Shown: positions 12,166 to 24,456, counted from the stretch's first letter. The stretch: DNA of 64,000 bases from Pseudophaeomoniella oleicola (GCA_003868215.1 QWDQ01000035.1:62001-126000), one strand, 5' to 3'. The notes: a model not told the origin generated them from the sequence alone. Numbers and translations are program-made.

Positions 12166-13616
12166 ATGTCGAATATCTACAACAGTCAGTTGGTAAGGAT
12201 CACGCAAAGCATGACAATAATCCCCTGCAGTACTGACTGCTCGTATAGGATGCCTTTGAGCTATACCACAGGATCCAGGAGATTGCTGCTGAAGAGCATG
12301 CACGCTACCGCGATGGACGTGAACTTCCTGCTCTAGGACACGCCATAGCTGGCTCAACAGCAGCCGCTCTCAGCAATGTCTTCACCTATCCTCTTGACGT
12401 GGTCATCACTCGCCTCCAGACACAGAAATCCTTGCATGATGACAAGTCTTCATCACGCCATGGAGAACTTCGAAATCTAAGGGATGCATTGACCACAGTC
12501 TACGAACGCGAAGGCTTTCTGGGATTCTACACTGGGATCTTAGAAGACACAGCAAAGACGGCATTAGACTCCTTTCTCTTCTTTCTACTTTACTCCTATC
12601 TGAGAAAGAAAAGGCTGTCACGATATGCTGAAAGACACGGCGGAAAGATTCCCAGCCTACTGCCCACAATTGACGAACTAGGTATTGGTTTCATATCTGG
12701 AAGTCTAACAAAGCTAGTCACAACACCCATCAGCAATGTTGTGACTCGTAAACAGATTAGTGCTATGGGAGATGCTTCTCAAAAAGATCGAACTACGGGG
12801 ACTCCAGTCAAAGCGCCCTCGACTCTCGAGATCGTCAATACGATATACTCATCCAAAGGCATTCCCGGCTTTTGGTCTGGCTACACGGCCTCGTTAATCC
12901 TCACTCTGAATCCAAGCCTGACGTTCTTTCTCTTCGAAGCTCTGAAACGTGTTCTTCTCTCACGGCGGATTAGGGACAACCCTCCATCTACCGCGACATT
13001 CTTCCTTGCTGCGACATCAAAAGCTTTAGCGAGTTCGGTAACCTATCCCATCTCTCTTGCCAAAGCCAGAATGCAGACTTCCTCTCCATACTCAACAACA
13101 ATCTTTTCAACCATCTCCGGCCTTCTCCAGACCTCAGGTCCCTCGTCTCTCTACTCTGGGCTTTACCTAGAATTGACAAAATCCTTCTTCTCTCACGGAA
13201 TAACTATGCTCCTAAAACAAAACATTCACAACACCATTCTCTCTCTCTACTTCTATCTTTCCCACCTCTACTCGTCTTTCAAGCAATACTTATCCCGCTC
13301 ATCAGATCCATCCAAATCAAGGCTGTTCACTTATCTCAAAGGAAAACCATGTCAGCAACAAGGACGCCCTGATTCCAGGACCGGAAAAGACTACTATGAC
13401 ATGGCGCTCAGCCGGGCAGGCGAAGTAGCTGAAAAAGCGCAGGAGAAGGCTTCTTCTGCCAATGCCGTCAGCAGCGGCAAAGGCAGTCGGGGCAAAAACG
13501 TCATACTGGAGGAGATTGAAGGTTTGATAACAGAGGTCTGGGAAATCGCTCACGAAACAGTGGAGTTGGTGAGGGACTATGGAGTCGGCGATGATGACGA
13601 TGATGGCAATGACTGA
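12166..13616 (+). CDS. SLC25 carrier, probably peroxisomal nucleotide/cofactor type (ANT1/PMP47-like)
   Basis: A 27-nt exon (12166-12192) and exon 12249-13616 give 464 residues. Three carrier repeats are visible through their post-helix-1 motifs: YPLDVVITRLQTQ, TPISNVVTRKQ and YPISLAKARMQT. They are degenerate relative to the mitochondrial P-x-[DE]-x-x-[KR] consensus, as is common in the peroxisomal SLC25A17/PMP47 branch. GFYTGILEDTAKTALDSFLFF and GFWSGYTASLILTLNPSLTFFLFE are the matrix-helix and even-helix regions. A long C-terminal tail (about residues 350-464) is polar, ending in an acidic run (GDDDDDGND). By family the substrate could be ATP/AMP, CoA or NAD; nothing here decides. Both the location and the substrate need experimental support. 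Confidence 0.8.
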
Positions 13617-13926
13617 TGATGAATCGAGACTAAGATAGCAAATCAAACATACATAATAAAAGCATTGAGTTTGGGATTTGTTTAGTTCTATTCCTATATC
13701 ATGTTGCTTGCTAAGAAGTGACTATTCAATTTCCTGTCCCCCATCACCCAATCTCCCATGCTCAAATTCATTTTTCGGTATGTACATAACATGCAGTCTC
13801 ATCTTGCCTTGATTTTCATCTTTCTTGCGTGACGTTCCAAATTCATTTCAGAGGATTCAATTCCATAGCGCTCGTGCGCTCGTTCGCTTGCTTTCGAATA
13901 CAAAAACAGTGATACAGTTCAATCAA
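13617..13926. other. intergenic, convergent 3' ends
   Basis: This 310-bp gap lies between two stop codons. Nothing beyond probable 3' untranslated sequence was seen. Confidence 0.5.
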
Positions 13927-15228
13927 TCAGTCATCCAGACTGTCTCGTCTTCCTCGTCGATATCCCTTGTTTCCACCGCTGCCTCCCGCCGTGCTACTGG
14001 CCAAGCCTGGGATTGGATGGTGGTAGCTTTTCGTTCCTGTGTCGCTCTCCGTCTCTCCTGTTCTACTGTGCGTTCCATAATCGCTAGATAGATCGAGGGG
14101 TTCGGTGAAACCACCGGGCATCGAACTTCGGTCTCTTCTAGGAGTCTTCACGGGCGAACCCTGGCGAGATGTACGGCGGGATGAGTAGTAGTCTGGTTGA
14201 GAAGAGTGGTGAGTCTCGCGGCTCGCGCGACGGTCTCGTTTCTCAGGGGATCCTTGGCGGGAATGAGACTGCGAATAGCGAGGTGATTGAGAGGAACGAT
14301 GGTGGCGTGGCGGTGGAGGTGTGTAATTGGTGTCCGTTTCGGAGTAGTCGGTTCCACCGTAAAATGTACCGTGACCGTCAGACTCTTTGTTTAACCCTCC
14401 TACTCGAGCAGGTTTTTCATGACGGTAGGCGCGAACGTCATCATCTGCACCGTTTTCCCATGGTTCGTCTGAGTTGTTGACTGCACGTTTCTTAGCCCGC
14501 TTTTCGGTGTCCTTCATGTGCTTCTTGAGATTGGTGGCGGCAGCTTTACGAGCTTTCTTTTCGGCCATACGTTCGCGCATCTTCTTGATGCGTGTTCCAG
14601 CCCCTAGGTTTGTTCCTCCTGTAAGACCAGTTATACCAGATACTGTTTTGGTGATCTCCGTCATGCCCATGCTTGTTTCGTCGTCGTCGAAGTCACGATA
14701 GCGAGAGTCAACAACGCTCCCACCACCGAGTTTGGTTGACTTCGTAGCATTAGATAATGTCTTTCCATCCGGTCCTTTCCTTCTGAGAACCGTTGATTTA
14801 TAGTCATCCCAGTCGCCTCTTCTAAAACGGAAGCCGCCGTTTTTTGCCCAGAAGAAGAACCATAAAGCAGCGACAACGAAAGATGCTCCAATTAGCGCAA
14901 ATACGGCCTGAACGCCCTTCATGTTGATTGCATCCGGTGGGATAGAGCCTGAACCTGGGTTAGTGGAGCTCGTTGCAGTTGAGGCAGTCCGTGCAGTAAG
15001 TATGTTGTGCAGGTCCATGGGCGACATGTCTGTTGATGGAAGTGAGCGTTTGAATATATTCGTGGAGGAGGAGGATGATGAGGAAGACGGAGGTGCATTC
15101 AGAGCTTCCCGCTCTGAGAGCGAAAGTGACTCAAGATACTGAGGTATGTCTATCGTATCAATAGAACTTCGTGAATCGAGCTCGAGTGAGGAGAGAGAAA
15201 GGTCGTCTGGGAGCGTGATGGGCGCCAT
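13927..15228 (-). CDS. conserved fungal single-pass membrane protein, function unknown
   Basis: A single exon of 433 residues; I start at the ATG 15228-15226, which has a favourable CAAAATGGC context. The N-terminal 95 residues are Ser-rich with an acidic bias. One transmembrane helix follows at about residues 105-128 (VFALIGASFVVAALWFFFWAK). Directly after it comes FRFRRGDWDDYKSTVLRRKG, then a basic coiled region (KKMRERMAEKKARKAAATNLKKH) and a long, Ser/Arg/His-rich disordered tail with repeated SRQGSP motifs resembling SR-type phosphorylation sites. I cannot name a function. The topology suggests a short lumenal N-terminus and a cytosolic tail by the positive-inside rule. Confidence 0.8.
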   Translation of the reverse strand: MAPITLPDDLSLSSLELDSRSSIDTIDIPQYLESLSLSEREALNAPPSSSSSSSSTNIFKRSLPSTDMSPMDLHNILTARTASTATSSTNPGSGSIPPDAINMKGVQAVFALIGASFVVAALWFFFWAKNGGFRFRRGDWDDYKSTVLRRKGPDGKTLSNATKSTKLGGGSVVDSRYRDFDDDETSMGMTEITKTVSGITGLTGGTNLGAGTRIKKMRERMAEKKARKAAATNLKKHMKDTEKRAKKRAVNNSDEPWENGADDDVRAYRHEKPARVGGLNKESDGHGTFYGGTDYSETDTNYTPPPPRHHRSSQSPRYSQSHSRQGSPEKRDRRASRETHHSSQPDYYSSRRTSRQGSPVKTPRRDRSSMPGGFTEPLDLSSDYGTHSRTGETESDTGTKSYHHPIPGLASSTAGGSGGNKGYRRGRRDSLDD

Positions 15229-18225
15229 TTTGGTGTTCAAGTAGCAGATGTGCGGACAATTAGATCAGGCCGATTCAAGGTTGAGCTTTCCGAGATGGTG
15301 ACAGAACGCAGAGGACCACAGAGCTTCAGTCAAGACCCTTGAGGCCGAAGCCCAAGTTTAGGCAGACTCTGTTGTTACAATCAGCTCCAATGGGCTCTTG
15401 GGTTGCTTCAGAACGGAGAGTAATGTGATAGGATTATCGTGAGGATATTATGGCGAGGAATGTAGGAAAAGGCGAAGACAATGATGATTGTTATTCTTTG
15501 GAATGTAGAATGTCAACTTAGCTGCTGGGTTTTCTGCAGGGAAAGTGTCAGGTATGTATTTGTCTCAATCTCTGAAGAGAAATAATCCATGGGGCTGGAT
15601 AGGATGGCTGGGAATTATGACGCGGGAGCTGTTGCTATTTTCCTGTTTTAGGTTTAGCGCCCGCTGTCGACTCGACTACCACGGAGCAACAATCTAGAAC
15701 CGAGTTACCGATAATTACATAAGGTACCATAAGGTACCATAAGGGAACTACTTTTGTTAACATCATAACATCTAATTATCTCAATTTACATCCATACCTA
15801 TAGTGATTGCTGTAGTTATCAGGTAGTTGTAGGCGTTGAATATGTCTCAAAAGCAAAGGATCTATCAAAGTATCGATAGTGCTGCGAGGGAGTTCCTGAT
15901 AGCATTTGAAGTCACAGCAATTTGGCCTCACCTCAAACGCAGGCAAATATCCAATCACCAATACTTCAAGGCCCGATGTATGCCAATGCCTTAACCATTG
16001 GCGGAAATGATAACCATGGACAGGAGCTTCCATTGAACGGCAGTTGGCACGCTGTAGTTGAAGAAGACCCAGCTGCAAACGTGCATGAACTTGTGTAGGT
16101 CTAATATGCCCAGGCTTGTCGCATTTCATCAGCAATTCGTCGGTAAACAGTGTTGCACCAGGAGGGGAACCTTGCCTTCTCTCACTCACGATAAAGCACA
16201 GACTCGGCGAGTCATGTGAGGATTTGACAGAGCGCAGGAGAGGTACCGCATCCTGATCAAAGTGGTTGCACACAGATGATGCAATTCAAACATTTCATGC
16301 AAGTAACAATAAATCTCCATGTCATGCGCTTGCTTGGCGTAAGGCTGTGAGGGGGGTACACTCATTGAGTTCCTTGCATGTGTCGTCCAAGTTGAATGCA
16401 TGCACCTGAGATGGTCAAGTTCGAAAGACGAGCAAAGCATTCTGCCTAAGTGGGAAAGCGGCGGGACAGTTGCGCGATTTTCCAGCTACGGGAACAGGCT
16501 GCTGGTCATCTTTCTCGTTGAACGATTGGTTATGCTATGGCTGAAAGAAACCAACTTACAGATGCGTCTATGTTTTATGATCTAAATTACTGATTATTGT
16601 CATTTGAACAGGTGTTCTAGTAGTCATGTAGGATATTGGTGATCTGCGCATGATCTGTCATGCATCGAGTTTATTGGGAGGCATCAATGTCTTTCTCGCC
16701 ATCGACCTGGGAATGGCATCCCCGGACCCGAAACAAGAAATGCTAACCTAAGTCTCACGATCGCCGATAAGAAGCTTCCCGTACCACGGTACGCCAATGA
16801 CTCTAGAGGCCGGCCCCTCTTTCCATCATCCGGGAACATTGATGGGGCCTGCAGCTACTGCACTATGGTGTTGTACGGCTGAAGGTACGAAGAAGATCCC
16901 GATGGAACATACTACGTACGAATGGATAGGTTGTCTCATCAGAGGGTACATCCTCCTCAGTCAGCGGCTATCCGTGTTTCCAGCAAGATATTTTCGGGGT
17001 GAGAGATCTTGGTCAGTGGCTGCGGGGAGCCTCAAAAACAAATGACTATCCCATGAAAAGGAATGGAACAGTTACCCCTCCATTGCCCTCCCAAAAGCAG
17101 CAATGGTACAAGATACCGGGTGGTTTAGGGGATTCTGAAGACGCTGATTGCGGGATCCCAGTAGTCAGACACCATCGGGTTAAATCCAGACTTGATTATC
17201 GCCCGTCGCATGGCATGCCTGTCGCGCGAATTGAGAGGGTTAATCTAAACTGGGGATGGTAAGAAAGACGCGAGACAAGGATTAGCCCATGCTCATTGAC
17301 CGATCACCAATGAAGCCTTTCAAATCTATTAGCCATTCGTCCATTTCTTCGGTTCCCAACTTCCAAGCTTTGGATTGATAAACCAAAAAGGAGAAACAAA
17401 TGAGAAAGTCTAAAAAGTAAATCATTCTGAATATCTCTTGAACCTGACAATCACAGTCAACCTAACTCCCCGTCGGATGTACCTGTAGCAACTAGATCAA
17501 GTGAAGGATTTCGAATAAACGAGCTCATCATGTAGCTTCATTTATGCACAATATCCTGCATATGAACCCCCTTGATATGTTGACAGTAGGTACACCGCAT
17601 TTCCCTTGCCCCGATCACGCTCCACAATATGGTGGTCATTGCAACAACATTGATAGAGTATCAATGTACGTAGTACGTAGTACAATGTACAATCGTGACC
17701 CTTACCCCTCCCCCCTGGCCTTGATGCTCCTGCGACCAAGATGTAGATATAGATACACTTACCCAATACTCTCTTAGGTAGACTTAGAAGAGAATACCTC
17801 TGATCAACAATTTTGTCGTTGGTGCCTAGCAGACCGGAAACAGTATCACTCGGATTGGCTTTTCCCTGCAAACGACTGTCGACCATCATCAATCCCCACA
17901 TCGAACAAATTACCTTGACATTACCTTCACTTCCATTCTACCCCCCGTTACAACCTCTATTTCGGTCCTTCGTCTTCTTCTTTCGTATCCTCTCTTCTTG
18001 CTCCCGTTGTTTGCTCCGTGGCGGAGCTTAGAATTTCCCAATCAAGGTTCATCCTGTGTTTTTCAAAGGGAAAGGCTTTGCAGGCGCAACGATCAACCAG
18101 CTTTGTTCGCCATCCGAATATTCTCTCAAGGCATCCGTTGTCTTCCCTTTTGCTTCAATTCTTGTTCCCGGATACCCCGGGTGCTGAACGTCACGTCTTG
18201 TGCTTGTGCACCCCCCTAATTCGAT
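15229..18225. other. 3-kb gene-poor tract upstream of RHEB
   Basis: Only weak frames occur here. Direct copies of AAGGTACCAT lie at about 15720-15742, and TACGTAGTACGTAGTAC at about 17666-17682 resembles the words abundant at 42-47 kb. The last 400 bp before RHEB are pyrimidine-rich and probably its leader. A GGTTAAATCC sequence near 17178 recalls a tRNA B box, but no cloverleaf forms around it. Confidence 0.5.
15776..16273 (-). CDS. doubtful open frame, hypothetical
   Basis: The minus strand is open for 165 codons, but the frame begins with GTG rather than ATG and has no recognisable domain. An overlapping frame at 16186-16440 supplies an ATG but does not join it cleanly. The composition (Cys, His and Arg-rich) is not clearly protein-like. 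It may be chance, or a decayed gene. Confidence 0.15.
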   Translation of the reverse strand: MCNHFDQDAVPLLRSVKSSHDSPSLCFIVSERRQGSPPGATLFTDELLMKCDKPGHIRPTQVHARLQLGLLQLQRANCRSMEAPVHGYHFRQWLRHWHTSGLEVLVIGYLPAFEVRPNCCDFKCYQELPRSTIDTLIDPLLLRHIQRLQLPDNYSNHYRYGCKLR

Positions 18226-18950
18226 ATGCCTGCACCTACCAAACAGCGCAAGGTAGCGATTGTTGGAAGCCGCTCTGTTGGTATACTATCTTCACAACAT
18301 GATCATCCGAAGGAATCCAGCGCTGACCTGTACTCTAGGCAAGTCATCTTTGACTGTGCAGTATTGCGAAGGTCACTTTGTAGAACCATACTATCCTACC
18401 ATCGAGAATACATTCAGCCACGAGATCAAGTACAAAAACCAAACATTTCACACTGAGATTATTGATACTGCTGGACAGGTCGGTCATTCTAGCTGAGCCT
18501 TCATTATACGAATGCTTATACTGCGCAGGACGAATACAGTATTCTCAATTCTAAACATTATATTGGCATCCATGGCTACATGATTGTTTATTCGGTTGGA
18601 TCGAGGCAATCCTTCGAAATGGTCCCGGTAATCAAGGATAAGATCCTGAATCATTTGGTATGCATCCCACTATCCCATGGTCCATCTACCCTCTGACGAA
18701 TTGTGCCTAGGGTGCGGAGACTGTCCCATTGGTTTTGGTCGGCAACAAGACCGACTTGAGACCACAGCAGAAACAGGTTACAACGGAGGAGGGCAAGAAG
18801 CTTGCTGAGGAGCTTGGCTGCGCTTGGACAGAAGCAAGTGCTAGACTGAATGAAAACGTTGGGAAATCTTTTGAGCTTTTGATCGGCGAGATCGAAAAAC
18901 AACAGAATCCGAATGAGCCTCCAGGCGGCGGTAAATGTGTGGTCATGTGA
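18226..18950 (+). CDS. RHB1: Rheb-type small GTPase
   Basis: Four exons, 18226-18280, 18339-18478, 18529-18657 and 18711-18950, give 187 residues. The G1 loop is GSRSVGKSS, with Arg where Ras has Gly12; that Arg is a hallmark of Rheb. Switch I is YPTIENTF, G3 is DTAGQDEYS, G4 is NKTD and G5 is EASAR. The C-terminus CVVM is a CaaX farnesylation box. Rheb activates TORC1 in many eukaryotes, while in fission yeast and filamentous fungi it also affects arginine and lysine uptake and growth; it is switched off by the TSC complex. All nucleotide-binding residues are intact, so the protein should be active. Confidence 0.96.
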
Positions 18951-19642
18951 ACCGTGCGCGCCTCTATTACCGGACTTTCACACCTCTCCCCTGACCTCTG
19001 AAACCTCGTTGGACTTTCAACTTGTACGGCTGAAGTCCAATATCTTGCTATTGCTGGCGTACTTTCAAGTTTACGTTTCTATGATTGCATTATTATTTGG
19101 GTTGTTCCGGACAAGAAAAAAGAGGCGTTGCTGGAAGGGCTCACTTTTTCTTGGGGACTTTAGGATACCCTGAACGCAGGCGGAAAGAAATGATAGAGTA
19201 CTACCTTGGTATCAAGCTGGCACCTCTGTATCCTGCCATGCGCGAGCAGTGACGTCTGAGAAGTTATGAAGCATGCTTAGGGCTTCGGTAGCGCAGTTGG
19301 ACGATAATTATGGTTACAAGGGTGGTGCTGATTCTACAATATTTATTCCAACGTATACGTGTCTACCTAAAAGGCCAATGTTATCGACGTAAACGGTACT
19401 GCGCTGTTGAGCTTCAATCGATAAACGAGGGGCAACGGGATATGACAAGGGATGTGGGGAAGGCTTGCCAATTTGTACACATTTAGTATCCTCGCATGCG
19501 TTACAGATACATTGAAACACTGCGAAACTGAAAAACTGAAGTCTCAGCAGCTCCCTTCGAAACTTCTACAAGAAGATCAGGCAAGGCTCAAACGTACAGC
19601 TTCGACCATAAACACTTTCACTAATCACAGCTCATCGGCGCC
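18951..19642. other. intergenic, RHEB to seryl-tRNA synthetase
   Basis: A 692-bp gap. It contains a tRNA-like A-box sequence at about 19288-19299 (TAGCGCAGTTGG), but I could pair no acceptor stem and no T arm, so it is not called a tRNA. The rest should be the RHEB 3' end and the synthetase promoter. Confidence 0.5.
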
Positions 19643-21336
19643 ATGCTCGACGTTAACGATTTCATCGTCGAGCGGGGCGGTAACCCAGAGAAGATCAAAG
19701 AGTCACAGCGACGAAGATATGCGCCTGTCGAAGTCGTTGACGAGGTCATCGCCCTCTTTGAGGATGCCAGAAAAAGTTGGTCGCCAATTTGTTGAACATT
19801 ACATGGGTATGGTCATTGACCCTCTTTCACAGCAAGATACGAAGTTACCCAAATCGGTTCCGAGATCAATGCGGTGCAGAAAGTCATTGGACAACTGAAG
19901 AAGGTCTGTCGCAGAGACTCCAGGGAATTACTGGGATCCGTTGGCTGACTGATGCTGCTTTAGAATAAGCAAGATGCCACAGCTGATTTGGCGCGAAAAG
20001 CCACGTTAGAAGGTGACAAGAAGCGCAAGGAAGAGGAGGCTGCCGAGAAAGAGTTCAAGCGCGATATGAAGATCAAGACCATCGGCAACTACGTTCATGA
20101 TTCCGTTCCACTCAGCAACGATGAAGTATGATGCCAATGCTTTCTCGTTTAGAGCACTTGTGGTCAAGAACACTTCTGACAAGTTCATAGGACAACAATG
20201 CACTCATCAGGGACTGGAAACCTGAGGATGTCACTGTTGAAAAGAGAGACTGCTTGTCTCATCATGAAGTCCTGACCAGGTTGGGTGGCTATGATCCCGA
20301 GCGGGGTGTGAAAATCGTCGGCCATCGAGGCTACTGCCTTACTGGCTACGGGTTGTTTCTCAATCTGGCGCTAGTCAACTATGGTCTCGAGTTCCTGTTC
20401 AGCAAAGGATATACACCTAACCAGCCGCCACATTTCATGCTCCGAGAATATATGGCAAAGACGGCGCAGCTAGAACAGTTTGACGAGGAGTTGTATAAAG
20501 TGACAGAAAGCGAGGACAAGTCGACCGATAAATATTTGATTGCTACCTCCGAGCAGCCCTTATCAGCTCTGCATGACAGTGAATGGCTGGCGGACAAAGA
20601 CCTGCCAATCAAATATGCTGGATACAGCACTTGCTACCGCAAGGAAGCCGGTTCTCATGGCAAGGGTATGCATATATCGCATATACAAGAGAAAGTCGTA
20701 GCTAATGTGGTACAGACGCTTGGGGTATATTCCGAGTACATCAATTTGAAAAGGTCAGTCTGCCAGATTGTCTCTATTATCAGCTGCTTACACTGCTCTG
20801 GTGCAGATTGAGCAGTTTCTCCTCACGAAACCTGAAGAATCATGGAACGCCTTTGATACGATGATTGAGAATTCAGAAGAGTTCTACAAATCTCTGAAGA
20901 TTCCCTATCGAGTAGTTGCTATCGTTTCAGGGGCCCTCAACAATGCAGCAGCAAAGAAGTACGACCTTGAAGCGTGGTTCCCGTTCCAAGGCGAATACAA
21001 GGAGCTTGTCTCATGTTCCAATTGTACTGATTATCAAGCTCGTGAGCTTGAGATTCGCTATGGTGTCAAAAAGACTACCGATACAAAGAAGACTTATGTC
21101 CATGCTTTGAACTCTACTCTTTGCGCAACTGAAAGAGCCCTTTGCTGCATTTTGGAGAATTACCAGACTGAAGATGTAAGCATCCTATGTGGTGAGCATG
21201 ACCTGTTGATTAACAAACTCGGCAGGGGATCAATGTTCCGGAAGTCTTACGAAAATACATTCCAGGTCAGCCGGAGTTCTTGCCATACGTCAAGGATCTA
21301 CCCAAGCAAACCACTTCTATCAGAACCAAGAAATGA
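19643..21336 (+). CDS. SES1: cytosolic seryl-tRNA synthetase
   Basis: Seven exons, 19643-19775, 19833-19903, 19964-20125, 20191-20665, 20716-20753, 20807-21175 and 21226-21336, give 452 residues. The N-terminal arm is the expected long coiled coil (about residues 30-120). The class II core follows: motif 2 is [24 protein letters not shown], assembled across two introns, and motif 3 lies at the [22 protein letters not shown] block. TSEQP and SCSNCTDYQ are also characteristic. It charges serine onto tRNA-Ser in the cytosol. The C-terminal extension is short (ending SIRTKK). Exon 1 ends at a non-consensus GTTGGT donor, but the phase and protein continuity ([12 protein letters not shown]) support it. 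A serine-biosynthesis gene lies immediately downstream. Confidence 0.94.
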
Positions 21337-22048
21337 TTCGCATAGTATAGCATCCATCGAGATATACAAGAAAAAGTGCCACATGACTGTCATCTCAAAG
21401 CAACGATCGGACGAGTGGGATTTGAGATACCTAGGAATTTGGATGGTCTAGTAGACCATCTCCTTTACGCCATGTTCATGAGATAAATGAAGCAGACGAG
21501 TTTTCGACGTGGATGTCAGGACCATAGTCGGAAAAAAGTCAAATAAGAGCAGACACGAGTATCACACGCATCCCAGAGCTGTGATGTCTTCGCCGCCAGA
21601 TACCCTGGGACTTTTCATGACTCTTTGCCGTAAACCCTAGAAAGTGTGGCCTTGTACCTGAAGATCTTCTAAATCGTCTCCGGCATCTGCATTCGGTGTG
21701 AGCTGAGCCCTTGCTATGCAGACCTATTTCTTCGCGCCATCTACTTGCTGTATGTTCAATACTATGACTAGTTTCCGTCAGAGAGAACCGATCATTGTTA
21801 GCTGAATTGACTTTGTATGACAAAGCGGTGAACTCAGACCGGCCCGCGGTGCCTCCGATTGCGCTCCCAAATATCCCGCGGGAGGGGCTCAAATTTTTGT
21901 TTCCGGCAGAAAATAATTCCAGTCATACAGCGGTCGCGTCATTAAAACATTGTACGACTCCATACAGGCTCCGGAAACCAAGGGCTTATTTTCTTGAGTC
22001 TTTCGCCCTCACCAATTCAACCATCTTAAATATCAATTCTTATCGACC
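21337..22048. other. intergenic, SES1 to SER33
   Basis: This 712-bp gap lies between head-to-tail genes. It should hold the SES1 3' end and the SER33 promoter. The minus-strand frame at 21539-21892 is not recognised and is probably chance. Confidence 0.5.
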
Positions 22049-23600
22049 ATGATCTCTTCCATGATGAAGTCCAGCGCAAAGGACATAGAGACTTCAGCTA
22101 GTGGTCTCGCATCAAGTGTCTCAAAGAGTCTGAGCATCTCGACATCCCCCACTAATACCTTTCATTCCCCATCATCATGGCAAGAATCGAGGCTTGGATT
22201 GCAAAGACAGCAAACTGGTGCATTCCCAAAACAACTCAAACCTTTCAGAGAAGAGGATATTAAAATTCTATTGTTGGAGAATGTAAATCAGACCGGTAAA
22301 GACATTTTGTCTGGGCAAGGATACCAAGTGGAAGCGTTGAAATCCAGTCTACCAGAAGATCAGCTCATTGAAAAGATAAGGTAGATACCAAGTGAGACTG
22401 ATGATCAAAGCTTAATGCTGAGTGACAAACAGGGACGTTCACGTTATTGGTATCCGTTCGAAGACCAAGCTCACTGCCCGCGTTTTGAAGGAAGCAAAGA
22501 ATCTCATCGTCATCGGTTGCTTCTGTATCGGTACGAATCAGGTTGACCTTCAATACGCCGCCGACCATGGCATTGCCGTCTTCAATTCACCCTTCTCGAA
22601 TTCTCGATCTGTCGCAGAGTTGATGATTGGCGAAATTATCAGTCTTGCACGCCAAATAGGTGACCGCAGCATCGAAATGCACAATGGAACCTGGAACAAG
22701 GTCAGCGCGAAGTGCTGGGAGATACGGGGAAAGACATTGGGTATAATTGGCTATGGACACATTGGATCACAGCTTTCTGTCCTGGCAGAAGCAATGGGGA
22801 TGAGTGTCATCTATTATGATGTCGTGAACCTGATGGCTCTTGGAACAGCAAGACAACAACCGACACTCAAAGCGCTTCTTCAGCAAGCTGACTTTGTGAC
22901 TTGTCACGTCCCAGAACTGCCGGAAACCTTCAACATGATTGGCAAAGAACAATTTGCGCAAATGAAGCAAGGATCCTATCTACTGAACGCCTCGCGTGGG
23001 CATGTTGTGGACATCCCTGCGCTCGTCGATGCCATGCGAAGTGGCCATCTTGCAGGCGCCGCCCTTGATGTGTACCCCAACGAGCCAGGTGGCAATGGTG
23101 ATTACTTCACTAACGAACTTAACTCCTGGGCAGAAGATCTTCGAGGACTCAAGAACCTTATTTTGACGCCTCACATCGGTGGATCTACAGAAGAAGCACA
23201 AAGTGCTATCGGCATTGAAGTTGCCGAAGCCCTTGTCAAATACGTCAACGAGGGATCCACAACTGGAGCAGTCAATATGCCAGAAGTGTCCCTCAGATCC
23301 CTCACGATTGATGAGCCAGATCACGCAAGAGTTATCTATATCCACAAGAACATTCCAGGTGTCTTGAGGAAAGTCAACGAGATCCTAGGTGACCACAACG
23401 TCGATAAGCAAATGACCGATTCACGAGGAGAGGTTGCTTACCTTATGGCCGATGTCAGCAACGTCAATACCTCCGAAATCAAGAATTTGTTCGACAGTTT
23501 CGAAGCACTACCATGTAAGTTGGAGCTAAACTATACGACACAAAGATGTGCTGGCTAACGTGTCATCGCAGCTCGAATCATGACCAGACTTCTCTACTGA
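22049..23600 (+). CDS. SER33: D-3-phosphoglycerate dehydrogenase
   Basis: Exons 22049-22380, 22433-23514 and 23572-23600 give 480 residues. The first 65 residues are Ser/Thr-rich. The catalytic/NAD core includes the Rossmann loop GIIGYGHIGSQLSVLAEAMGM, the catalytic Arg in LLNASRG and the catalytic His in LTPHIGGSTEEAQ. A C-terminal ACT domain (about residues 400-480) begins RVIYIHKNIPGVLRKVNEIL and ends RIMTRLLY; such domains give feedback inhibition by serine. The enzyme makes 3-phosphohydroxypyruvate, the first step of serine synthesis from glycolysis. The last exon is only 29 nt and encodes the family-typical RIMTRLLY end, which confirms the final splice. Confidence 0.96.
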
Positions 23601-24456
23601 TCTAGACATCTTTCTTTGGATCTGTCTTGACGTTGCGGCTATTGCCCTCAACCCCCAAAACAAGGGTGGGAGAGGAATGAAAAGCCGCTATTTATCGTTC
23701 AACTGTTTACCAGCTCTCTCGCATCAACTCGTGCTGGAGTAGGACTCAACGTCCAGGCCATCATCGTCTTTTGGCGTACTGAAATTGAAATGTCTGATAG
23801 ATTCCTGGTTCTCTATCTATTCCAATTCCTTGCTTTCGCTTCCCTGCCAACATATCTGAGACTTGGGGAGCTGGATCCACGGTACTTACTGAAGGCATCA
23901 CTGCATATGGTGGTAAACACCAGGGGGGGGGTAGAAAAGGTAAATTCAAAAAGATAAAAAGAGGGAAATGAAAGAAACGAAGAAAATCACTGCATATGAA
24001 CAGGGAAGGATCCAACTGAACTATGATGATATATCAAATAAGGGCGTTCTTTTCTTATATTATCTGTTCTTCTTTTTCCAGACATCATCCTAAGAACTTG
24101 ATTCAAAGTATATGATTCTAATTTCCCGGCCGGATTTTAGGCATTGTAGAGAGGAAGAGAGTATTCGAGTGAGTGTTAGGTACCTATCTATCTAGTAGCT
24201 TAGAAGGTTTTGTGACGCCGATTTTGTCATCTAGAGGATTTTCATTTTCTCGGAATATAAATGTTTGATGTAACCAGGTATCTAGATACCTAGTTAGTTA
24301 GTTGTACAAATACGTACTACGGCTCTCTTATCTACTAGATGATATCTTGATTTGTATTTCCCCTTTCCTCTGCCGCCCCCCATATTCAACTAACAGAGGC
24401 ACTATTCTTCTTCTTCTTCTTTGACAGTTCACCCTCTCGCGTTCCTTCTCTTCTCT
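23601..24456. other. intergenic, convergent SER33 / GPI7 3' ends
   Basis: An 856-bp gap between stop codons, with several polypurine and T-rich stretches and ACCTAGTTAGTTAG-like words at about 24280-24305. No gene was recognised. Confidence 0.5.

Noticed and set aside
17105-17190. Possible tRNA with A-box-like TGGTTTAGGGG and B-box-like GGTTAAATCC
   Set aside because: The T stem and acceptor stem do not pair, so no cloverleaf forms.
19282-19353. Possible tRNA starting GCTTCGGTAGCGCAGTTGG
   Set aside because: An A-box match exists, but the acceptor stem does not pair and there is no proper T arm.
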